DNA of 7,360 bases from Gammaproteobacteria bacterium (GTDB lineage: Bacteria > Pseudomonadota > Gammaproteobacteria > S012-40). The stretch spans positions 1-7,360 of the forward strand of contig WFVN01000267.1 in NCBI GenBank assembly GCA_015491615.1. The letters are read 5' to 3'. Positions 1-4,537 of the stretch are shown in pieces. A program made the translations under genes and the position numbers. The notes beneath the pieces were generated by a model that had not been told where the DNA came from, did not search any database, and saw only the letters and a list, made by a program, of their open reading frames with translations. Each line of letters starts with the position of its first letter. The stretch's first letter is position 1.

Positions 1-1
1 C

Positions 2-958
2 GGCATGCTCATCCCCAAGACCTCCTCGCGCGCCATCACCTCCCCCGCCGGCACCGCCGACACCATGGAGGTCCTGGCGCAGGTGGAGCTGCCCCCCGAG
101 CGCCTGCACCAGATCGTCCAGGTGCATCGCGGCTGCCTGGCCTGGGGCGGCACCGCCCGCCTGGCCCCGGCCGACGACGTCCTCATCTCGGTGGAGCGCC
201 CACTGGGGCTGGACTCCCAGGGGCAGATGGTGGCCTCCATCCTCTCCAAGAAACTGGCCGCCGGCTCCACCCACCTGCTCATCGACATCCCCGTGGGCCC
301 CACCGCCAAGGTGCGCTCCATGCGCCAGGCCCTGGCCCTGCGCAAGCTGTTCGAGTTCGTCGCCGAGCGCATGAACCTGCACCTGGAGGTGATCATCACC
401 GACGGCCGCCAGCCCATCGGCCGCGGCATCGGCCCGGTGCTGGAGGCACGCGACGTGATGCAGGTGTTGGAGAACGACCCGGACGCCCCCCAGGACCTGC
501 GCCAGAAGGCCCTGCGCCTGGCCGGGCGGGTGATCGAGTTCGACCCGGACGTGCGCGGCGGGGACGGCTACGCCATCGCCCGCGACATCCTCGACTCGGG
601 CCGCGCCCTGGCGAAGATGAACCAGATCATCGACGCCCAGGGGCGGCAGGCGCGCCACTTCGAGCCCGGCCCCCTCACCTTCGAGGCGAAGGCCGAGACC
701 GACGGGGTGGTGACCGGCATCGACAACTTCCTCCTGGCGCGCCTGGCCCGCTACGCCGGCGCCCCCATGGACAAGGGCGCGGGGGTGGACCTGTTCAAGA
801 AGCTGGGCGACCCGGTGAAAAATGGCGAGCCCCTGTACCGCGTCCACGCCCAGTTCCCCGCCGACGAGCAGTTCGCCCGCAAGCTGGTGGCGGACAAGGG
901 CAGCGGCTACACCATCGGCAGAGCGGAGGAGGTCCCCTCGGTCTATGTGGAATTCTGA
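2..958 (+). CDS. AMP phosphorylase / thymidine phosphorylase family protein (5' truncated by window edge)
   Basis: The reading frame is open from the first complete codon at 2 to the TGA at 956-958, so about 318 C-terminal residues are visible and the N-terminal third of a roughly 500-residue protein lies upstream. The family is the nucleoside/nucleotide phosphorylases: thymidine phosphorylase cleaves a deoxynucleoside with phosphate, and the archaeal-type branch cleaves AMP to adenine and ribose 1,5-bisphosphate in the cytoplasm. The segment PKTSSRAITSPAGTAD near the visible start matches the substrate/phosphate-binding region of the AMP phosphorylase branch rather than the GHTGGTLD form of E. 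coli DeoA. Further family signs are IDIPVGPTAKV, ITDGRQPIGRGIGP and the C-terminal domain with GVVTGIDN and DKGAGVDLFKKLGDPV. The next gene overlaps its 3' end by 14 bases, so the two are probably translationally coupled. Family assignment is secure; AMP rather than thymidine as substrate is inferred from motif similarity and context. Confidence 0.9.
   Translation, partial: GMLIPKTSSRAITSPAGTADTMEVLAQVELPPERLHQIVQVHRGCLAWGGTARLAPADDVLISVERPLGLDSQGQMVASILSKKLAAGSTHLLIDIPVGPTAKVRSMRQALALRKLFEFVAERMNLHLEVIITDGRQPIGRGIGPVLEARDVMQVLENDPDAPQDLRQKALRLAGRVIEFDPDVRGGDGYAIARDILDSGRALAKMNQIIDAQGRQARHFEPGPLTFEAKAETDGVVTGIDNFLLARLARYAGAPMDKGAGVDLFKKLGDPVKNGEPLYRVHAQFPADEQFARKLVADKGSGYTIGRAEEVPSVYVEF
925..932 (+). 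promoter_or_regulatory. Ribosome binding site deciding the PRPP synthetase start
   Basis: GGAGGAGG is a strong Shine-Dalgarno match lying inside the 3' end of the upstream phosphorylase gene, 12 bases before the ATG at 945. The spacing is long but usable, and no comparable site precedes the earlier in-frame ATG at 822. It supports the overlapping start and independent loading of ribosomes on the second gene. Confidence 0.7.
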
Positions 959-1844
959 CGCCCTCGTCCTCGCCTTCCCCGACCAGCAGGCTCCGGCCAG
1001 CGCCCTCGCCCGCCGCCTCGGGCTGCCCTTCGACGCCGTCTACCGCCACGTCTTCCCGGACGGCGAGCGCCTGGTGCGCCTCCCCGAGCGCCTGCCGCCG
1101 ACGGTGGTCCTGGCGCGCTCCCTGGACCGCCCCGACCATAAGCTGGTGGAACTGCTGCTCGCCGCCCGCACCGCCCGCGAGTTGGGGGCCGAACGCCTGA
1201 TCCTGGTGGCCCCCTACCTGTGCTACATGCGTCAGGACGCCGCCTTCCACCGGGGCGAGGCGGTCAGCCAGCGCGTCGTCGGCGCCTTCCTCGCCGACCT
1301 GGTGGACGCCCTGGTGACGGTAGATCCGCACCTGCACCGGGTGCGGCGCCTGGAGGCGGCCGTGCCGGTGGAGCAAGGGCGCGTGCTGCACGCCACCGGA
1401 CCCATGGCCGAGTTCCTCGCCGGCCGTCCCGACCGCCCCCTCCTGGTGGGGCCGGACGCCGAGTCGGAACAGTGGGTGAAGGCCCTCGCCGAGACCGGCG
1501 GCCTGGAACACGCCGTCGCCACCAAGACGCGCCTGGGGGACCACGAGGTGGAGATCCGCCTGCCCGACGTGGACGTCGCCGGCCGCCCCATCGTCCTCGT
1601 GGACGACGTGGCCAGCTCCGGCACCACCCTGGCCACCGTCACCCGCCTGCTGCGGGAACGGGGCGCCGGTCCCATCGACGCCCTGGTCACCCACGCCCTG
1701 TTCGCCGACGACGCCGAGGCGCGGGTGCACGGGGCGGGGGTGCGCCACCTGTGGAGCACCGACAGCATCCCCCATCCCAGCAACGTCATCCCCCTGGACG
1801 GCCTCATCGCCCCTGCCGTGGCCGAGTTGCTGGGCCGCCCCTGA
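945..1844 (+). CDS. prs: Ribose-phosphate pyrophosphokinase (PRPP synthetase), compact archaeal/class III-like type
   Basis: 299 residues, slightly shorter than the usual 310-320. The family transfers pyrophosphate from ATP to ribose 5-phosphate, giving PRPP for nucleotide, histidine and tryptophan synthesis in the cytosol. Visible family elements in order: FPDGE (residues 37-41), the YMRQD segment at 94-98 followed by FHRGEAVS, the metal/ATP-binding TVDPHLHR at 125-132, the flexible catalytic-loop Lys194 and Arg196 in ATKTRLGD, and the PRPP-binding loop VLVDDVASSGTTL at 217-229. The forms RQDAAFHRGEAVS and VDPHLHR resemble archaeal/class III enzymes more than the E. coli Prs type. The start at 945 was chosen because GGAGGAGG at 925-932 lies 12 bases upstream and the conserved domain begins right after it; an in-frame ATG at 822 would add 41 residues deep inside the upstream gene. 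It may be a second copy dedicated to salvage; whether it uses ribose 5-phosphate or another ribose phosphate cannot be read from the sequence. Confidence 0.88.
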   Translation: MWNSDALVLAFPDQQAPASALARRLGLPFDAVYRHVFPDGERLVRLPERLPPTVVLARSLDRPDHKLVELLLAARTARELGAERLILVAPYLCYMRQDAAFHRGEAVSQRVVGAFLADLVDALVTVDPHLHRVRRLEAAVPVEQGRVLHATGPMAEFLAGRPDRPLLVGPDAESEQWVKALAETGGLEHAVATKTRLGDHEVEIRLPDVDVAGRPIVLVDDVASSGTTLATVTRLLRERGAGPIDALVTHALFADDAEARVHGAGVRHLWSTDSIPHPSNVIPLDGLIAPAVAELLGRP

Positions 1845-2503
1845 TGCCCTTCTCGCCCCTCCACCTCCTCGCCTTCCTGTTCCTCCTGGCCTTTCTCCTT
1901 GTCTTCGTCCAGGTGGGACTGGCGACCCTCGCCTTCGAAAAACTGGGCCTGACCCCCGGCCAGGGAATGCTGCTGCTGTTCTCCTCCCTGGTGGGCAGTG
2001 CCATCAACCTGCCCCTGTTCAAGGTGCGCTCCGAGCCGCCGCCGGAGGGGGAGTTCATTCCCCCGCCCCTACGAGGTTGGGCGTTTCCCCAGGCGCCCGA
2101 GGGCTACACGGTGATCGCGGTGAACGTGGGCGGTTGCCTCATCCCCCTGGCCTTCTCCCTGCACCTGATGCTGGACGGGCGTGTCCCACCGTTGGCTACC
2201 CTCGCCGCCACCGCCCTGGTGGCGGTCGTCTCCTACCGCTTCGCGCGCCCCATCCCCGGCCTCGGCATCGGCATGCCCCTGCTCCTGCCGCCCCTGGCGG
2301 CCGCCCTCGTCGCCCTGTTGCTGGACAGCGCCCACAGCGCCCCCCTGGCCTACGTGGGCGGCACCCTGGGAGTGCTCCTGGGGGCCGACGTGCTGCACCT
2401 CAAGGACGTACGCCGGCTGGGGGCGCCGGTGGCCTCCATCGGCGGCGCCGGTACCTTCGACGGCATCTTTCTCACCGGCATCGTCGCGGTGCTGTTGGCC
2501 TAA
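1844..2503 (+). CDS. DUF1614 family integral membrane protein
   Basis: 219 residues, very hydrophobic, function unknown. About seven membrane segments can be drawn: residues 7-30, 40-59, 88-110, 114-132, 143-160, 167-183 and 200-219, with one polar proline-rich loop at 60-87 (RSEPPPEGEFIPPP). Conserved-looking glycine motifs of the DUF1614 family are VNVGGCLIP (93-101), GADVLHLKD (180-188) and SIGGAGTFDGIFLTGI (198-213), the last ending in the final helix. The start ATG at 1844-1846 shares one base with the stop of the PRPP synthetase gene (TGATG), and there is no clear Shine-Dalgarno, so translation probably depends on re-initiation from the upstream gene. Such coupling suggests a shared role with the two nucleotide-salvage enzymes, for instance transport or membrane sensing, but that is inference. 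The longer in-frame extension from 1220 is a shadow of the upstream gene. The family call rests on recalled motif resemblance. Confidence 0.85.
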   Translation: MPFSPLHLLAFLFLLAFLLVFVQVGLATLAFEKLGLTPGQGMLLLFSSLVGSAINLPLFKVRSEPPPEGEFIPPPLRGWAFPQAPEGYTVIAVNVGGCLIPLAFSLHLMLDGRVPPLATLAATALVAVVSYRFARPIPGLGIGMPLLLPPLAAALVALLLDSAHSAPLAYVGGTLGVLLGADVLHLKDVRRLGAPVASIGGAGTFDGIFLTGIVAVLLA

Positions 2504-2560
2504 CCGTGTAAATCCGCCGACGGGCAAGGCGGGATGCTGCGGAAAGACGAAGACGACGCT

Positions 2561-2583
2561 GGCGAAGGGGCGTGCCCCTCGCC
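2561..2583 (+). terminator. GC-rich stem-loop after DUF1614 gene (possible weak terminator or leader hairpin)
   Basis: GGCGA pairs with TCGCC and GGGG with CCCC around a CGTG loop, with one bulged A at 2566, giving a nine-base-pair stem. It begins 58 bases after the DUF1614 stop and ends 33 bases before the SDR start. No run of T follows (CCCCAAGGC), so it does not fit a standard intrinsic terminator. A smaller repeat, CCGCC 2514-2518 with GGCGG 2528-2532, precedes it. It may protect the 3' end of the upstream mRNA or sit in the leader of the next gene. Confidence 0.35.
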
Positions 2584-2616
2584 CCCCCAAGGCACCTTCT
2601 GATAGCATCGCCGGCC

Positions 2617-3459
2617 ATGGATCGCATCCTCCTCGTCACCGGCGCCTCCAGCGGCATCGGCCACCATTGCGCCCATGCCCTGCGCGCGCGGGGCTGGCGG
2701 GTCTTCGCCACCGCACGCCGCCCCGAGGACGTGGCCCGCCTGCGCGAAGAGGGACTGGAGGCGGTGCCCCTGGATCTGGCCTGCGAGGCCAGCATCGAGG
2801 CCGCCCTAGAGACGGTCCTGGCGGCCACCGGCGGGCGCCTGGACGCCCTCTTCAACAACGGCGCCTACGGACAGCCCGGGGCGGTGGAAGACCTCTCGCG
2901 TGACGTGCTGCGGGCCCAGTTCGAGGTCAATCTGTTCGGCACCCAGTCCCTCACCAACCGGGTGATCCCGGTGATGCGCGCCCAGGGGCACGGCCGCATC
3001 GTCCACAACAGCTCCGTGTTGGGCTTGGTGAGCCTGCCCTTCCGTGGCGCCTACAACGCCACCAAACACGCCCTGGAAGCCCTCGCCGACGCCCAACGCC
3101 TGGAACTGGCCGGCAGCGGCATCCACGTCTGTCTCATCGAACCCGGCCCCATCGAGAGCCGCTTCCGGGAAAACGCCCTGGCCGCCTTCCGCCGCCACAT
3201 CGACAGCGAACACAGCCCTTACCGGGCACGCTACCGGGGCCTGCTGGCGCGGCTGGAGAAAAAGGGCCCCGGCGGGCCGGGCACCCTGGGCCCGGAGGCG
3301 GTGGCGAGAAAACTCGTCCACGCCCTGGAGGCCCCCCGCCCCCGGCCGCGCTATTACGTCACCTGGCCCACCTGGCTCCTCGCCGGCCTCAAGCGCGCCC
3401 TCCCCAGCCGCGCCCTGGACGCCTTCCTCGCCGTCCTCTCGCGCTGGGAGAACCGCTGA
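2617..3459 (+). CDS. Short-chain dehydrogenase/reductase, YbbO-like
   Basis: 280 residues, a classical SDR with a C-terminal extension. The Rossmann cofactor motif TGASSGIG is at residues 8-15, and Arg34/Arg35 after the second strand suggest NADP(H) preference. NNGAYG (80-85) replaces the usual NNAG, with Gly and Ala swapped. Asn105, Ser133, Tyr146 and Lys150 (YNATK) form the expected catalytic tetrad with normal spacing, and IEPGPIESRF follows. The overall pattern (GRIVHNSSVLGLVSLPFRG, LIEPGPI, TLGPEAV, a KRALPSRALD-like tail) closely resembles E. coli YbbO, an NADP-dependent aldehyde reductase; the substrate here is unknown. The C-terminal stretch WPTWLLAGLKRALP could associate with membrane. 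The start at 2617 places the cofactor motif at the usual distance; an in-frame ATG at 2572 would add 15 non-conserved residues overlapping a hairpin. No strong ribosome site is seen (only AAGG near 2589). It is probably transcribed apart from the preceding operon and ends just before an intrinsic terminator. Confidence 0.9.
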   Translation: MDRILLVTGASSGIGHHCAHALRARGWRVFATARRPEDVARLREEGLEAVPLDLACEASIEAALETVLAATGGRLDALFNNGAYGQPGAVEDLSRDVLRAQFEVNLFGTQSLTNRVIPVMRAQGHGRIVHNSSVLGLVSLPFRGAYNATKHALEALADAQRLELAGSGIHVCLIEPGPIESRFRENALAAFRRHIDSEHSPYRARYRGLLARLEKKGPGGPGTLGPEAVARKLVHALEAPRPRPRYYVTWPTWLLAGLKRALPSRALDAFLAVLSRWENR

Positions 3460-3467
3460 AACGAAAT

Positions 3468-3490
3468 GGGGGCCCACAGGCCCCCGTTTT
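3468..3490. terminator. Bidirectional intrinsic terminator between convergent genes
   Basis: A perfect seven-pair stem, GGGGGCC (3468-3474) with GGCCCCC (3479-3485) around a CACA loop, is followed on the + strand by GTTTT and on the - strand by ATTTCGTTTC. It lies nine bases after the SDR stop and 24 bases beyond the stop of the minus-strand gene. It can therefore end transcription from both sides, which fits the convergent arrangement. Confidence 0.85.
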
Positions 3491-3508
3491 CCGAATGCCG
3501 GGCGGTCG

Positions 3509-4012
3509 TCACTTCAGTCGATAGACGAAATTGCCCTGCAGCGAGTTGACGTTGTCCCGGATGACGTACTCCAGGCGCACGGCTTTCTGTTCGTCCAGCT
3601 TGTATTCGCCGCCGACGCCGAACATCAGGCCGCTGTCGTCACCGAAGTCCAGGCCGATACGCCCCAGGGCGTCCACCTGTTCGTTGACCGGATAATTGGC
3701 GACATAGGTGGCCCACAGCCCTTTGGCACTGGTCTCGATGGTGCCGAAAAACAAGATTTCCTGCTTGAAGGTGGTGCTCATGTACCCCACTTCGATGGAG
3801 GATGTGACACCCTCTCCCAGTTTCACCATCTCCAGAGGATAGCCGGCGAAAAACTGCCAACCGATGGCGCTGTCGAATCCGGTGAGGCTGTTGTTACCCA
3901 AGCCGGCGCCCACGTACAATTTGGACTGATCGAACCCTTCCGCCGCCACCCCCTGTGCGGTGAACAGCATCGCCAGGGCCAGAGCGGTCTGGATCTTCTT
4001 GTTCGTCTTCAT
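3509..4012 (-). CDS. Small outer-membrane beta-barrel protein (OmpX/OmpA-barrel type), exported
   Basis: 167 residues. A Sec signal peptide is clear: MKTNKK, a hydrophobic core at 9-19 and a likely signal peptidase I site after VAA (24/25), leaving about 143 mature residues. The mature part alternates short amphipathic strands and turns, and eight strands can be drawn (about 32-43, 51-60, 70-82, 96-110, 113-124, 127-139, 143-156 and 157-167), matching an eight-stranded barrel of the OMP_b-brl kind. RLEYVIRD followed by a final LQGNFVYRL strand is typical of that family's end. The last residue is Lys rather than the usual aromatic, which is unusual for the C-terminal assembly signal. The start is supported by GGAGGGAGG (minus strand, 4019-4027) six bases upstream. 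GC is near 50-63% in counted lines, clearly lower than the flanking genes, so recent acquisition or different selection is possible. The ligand or role is unknown. Confidence 0.85.
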   Translation of the reverse strand: MKTNKKIQTALALAMLFTAQGVAAEGFDQSKLYVGAGLGNNSLTGFDSAIGWQFFAGYPLEMVKLGEGVTSSIEVGYMSTTFKQEILFFGTIETSAKGLWATYVANYPVNEQVDALGRIGLDFGDDSGLMFGVGGEYKLDEQKAVRLEYVIRDNVNSLQGNFVYRLK

Positions 4013-4018
4013 TGTTTT

Positions 4019-4027
4019 CCTCCCTCC
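4019..4027 (-). promoter_or_regulatory. Ribosome binding site of the outer-membrane protein gene
   Basis: On the minus strand GGAGGGAGG lies six bases before the ATG at 4012. It is the strongest Shine-Dalgarno in the window and fits an abundant outer-membrane protein. Confidence 0.8.
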
Positions 4028-4047
4028 AGTTCATTTTGTTGGTTTTG

Positions 4048-4064
4048 ATCGGGCATTCCCCGAT
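4048..4064. repeat. Inverted repeat upstream of the outer-membrane protein gene
   Basis: ATCGGG (4048-4053) and CCCGAT (4059-4064) are exact inverted copies separated by five bases. They lie 36-52 bases before the start of the minus-strand gene, so they could form a leader hairpin in its mRNA or serve as an operator. No T-run follows on either side, so it is not a terminator. Confidence 0.4.
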
Positions 4065-4273
4065 TGGAATTTTCCACACCCACTATCACCTTGCCACAAG
4101 GGAGCGCCGAGTGACAACCATAATGCGGCGAGGCGTGCCAGAAGCGATCGAGCCGCCCGGGGCCATAGTACGTGATTTCGCCCGCTCTATACGACCGGCA
4201 CCGCGCAGGAACGAGTACTGGCGAATTCGCCCGGATCTTCGAATCGGACTGTCGTACCCGATACCCACCACCC

Positions 4274-4302
4274 TTGCCATCTCACCACGGGCGGAAGAGA
4301 AT
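4274..4302 (+). promoter_or_regulatory. Candidate sigma70 promoter of the gcv operon
   Basis: TTGCCA (4274-4279, five of six matches to TTGACA) and GAGAAT (4297-4302, four of six to TATAAT) are separated by 17 bases. Transcription would start near 4309, which is exactly where the first paired base of the riboswitch leader helix (4310) lies. That agreement supports an otherwise moderate match. Confidence 0.5.
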
Positions 4303-4318
4303 AGCCCCTTCGAGCGCA

Positions 4319-4396
4319 CTCCCCCGGGAGAGACCCCGCAAGGGGCGCCGAAGGCGCAACGGGCCCGGAATCGCTCAGGCAGAAGGACCGGGGGAG
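4319..4396 (+). ncRNA. Glycine riboswitch aptamer 1
   Basis: P1 is a perfect nine-pair helix of CTCCCCCGG (4319-4327) with CCGGGGGAG (4388-4396). P2 is CCCC (4334-4337) with GGGG (4342-4345) closed by GCAA. The conserved CGCCGAAGGCGCAA follows at 4346-4359, and the TCAGGCAGAAGGAC block at 4375-4388 completes the core. The long GC-rich P1 means this aptamer should be stably folded even without ligand. Confidence 0.92.
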
Positions 4397-4404
4397 CATC
4401 TCGA

Positions 4405-4478
4405 CTCTGGAGAGCGGCCGCAAGGCCCACCGAAGGGGGTAAGGCGCCAGCCGGATACTCTCAGGTCAGCGGACAGAG
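4405..4478 (+). ncRNA. Glycine riboswitch aptamer 2
   Basis: P1 is only five pairs, CTCTG (4405-4409) with CAGAG (4474-4478), much weaker than the nine-pair P1 of aptamer 1. P2 is GGCC (4416-4419) with GGCC (4424-4427) around GCAA. The core CACCGAAGGGGGTAA is at 4428-4442 and CTCTCAGGT at 4458-4466. Its 3' P1 strand can also pair downstream, so this aptamer appears to be the one coupled to expression. Confidence 0.92.
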
Positions 4479-4519
4479 GGGCGGGTGCGGCTTTGCCGCA
4501 ATGCTACCCGTGACTCTGT
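4473..4519 (+). promoter_or_regulatory. Expression-platform hairpin competing with aptamer 2 P1
   Basis: ACAGAG (4473-4478) pairs perfectly with CTCTGT (4514-4519). Inside it, after a three-by-three internal loop, CGGG (4482-4485) pairs with CCCG (4507-4510), and the core TGCGGC-TTT-GCCGCA (4486-4500) is a perfect six-pair hairpin. Forming the outer stem removes the 3' strand of aptamer 2 P1. No T-run follows, so it is not an intrinsic terminator; it ends nine bases before the weak gcvT ribosome site (AGGTG, 4529-4533) and may act on translation or on Rho access. Confidence 0.6.
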
Positions 4520-4537
4520 GCGAACTTCAGGTGCGCC

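Larger units (their letters stand above)
4013..4309. other. Intergenic region between the divergent outer-membrane protein gene and the gcv operon
   Basis: About 297 bases without a credible gene. It has lower GC near the minus-strand gene and holds that gene's ribosome site, the 4048-4064 inverted repeat, a short inverted repeat CCTTG-CCA-CAAGG (4089-4101), a ten-base palindrome GCGAATTCGC (4221-4230) and, at its right end, the candidate promoter for gcvT. I could not find a convincing -35/-10 pair for the minus-strand gene. Short open frames across the region show no family resemblance or codon signature. Confidence 0.6.
4310..4478 (+). ncRNA. Tandem glycine riboswitch (two aptamers plus leader-linker helix)
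   Basis: Cis-regulatory RNA in the gcvT leader that binds glycine and is expected to turn the glycine cleavage operon on. Both aptamers carry the family core. The first has GGAGAGAC...GCGCCGAAGGCGCAA...GCTCAGGCAGAAGGAC; the second has CTGGAGAGC...CACCGAAGGGGGTAA...CTCTCAGGT...GGACAGAGGGG. Each P2 stem is capped by a GCAA loop (4338-4341 and 4420-4423). UCGAG at 4310-4314 pairs with CUCGA at 4400-4404, the P0 helix between leader and linker known from tandem glycine riboswitches. The linker between aptamers is only eight bases, as is usual for cooperative tandems. Its location just before gcvT agrees with the function. Confidence 0.96.

Noticed and set aside
795..1775. Long minus-strand open frame opposite the PRPP synthetase
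   Set aside because: Low-complexity Gly/Val/His composition typical of antisense frames in GC-rich genes; no recognisable motif or ribosome site.
1220..1843. N-terminal extension of the DUF1614 frame
   Set aside because: The stretch is an Arg/Pro/Gly-rich shadow of the PRPP synthetase gene; the hydrophobic protein starts at the coupled ATG at 1844.
2580..2608. TAGCAT as a -10 box of a near-leaderless SDR transcript
   Set aside because: Only four of six matches and the -35 position is all C/G.
2806..3477. Minus-strand open frame opposite the SDR
   Set aside because: No motif, and the + strand carries complete SDR catalytic residues in frame.
4120..4140. Sigma54-like TGGCACG on the minus strand upstream of the outer-membrane protein gene
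   Set aside because: The -24-like TGGCACG is present but the -12 GC element is not at the required spacing.
4165..4193. TATACG as a -10 box for gcvT
   Set aside because: No -35 resemblance at 16-18 bases upstream (ATAGTA/TAGTAC), and it would add over 100 bases before the riboswitch.
4221..4230. Palindrome GCGAATTCGC as an operator
   Set aside because: A single ten-base palindrome with no second copy and no known regulator consensus; mentioned only within the intergenic entry.
4486..4505. TGCGGC-TTT-GCCGCA as an intrinsic terminator of the riboswitch
   Set aside because: It is followed by ATGCTACCC rather than a T-run, so it is treated as part of the expression-platform hairpin.
4012..4537. 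Possible protein-coding frames across the gcvT leader
   Set aside because: Base identities are explained by the conserved riboswitch structure; the translated text is Arg/Pro-rich with no codon signature.
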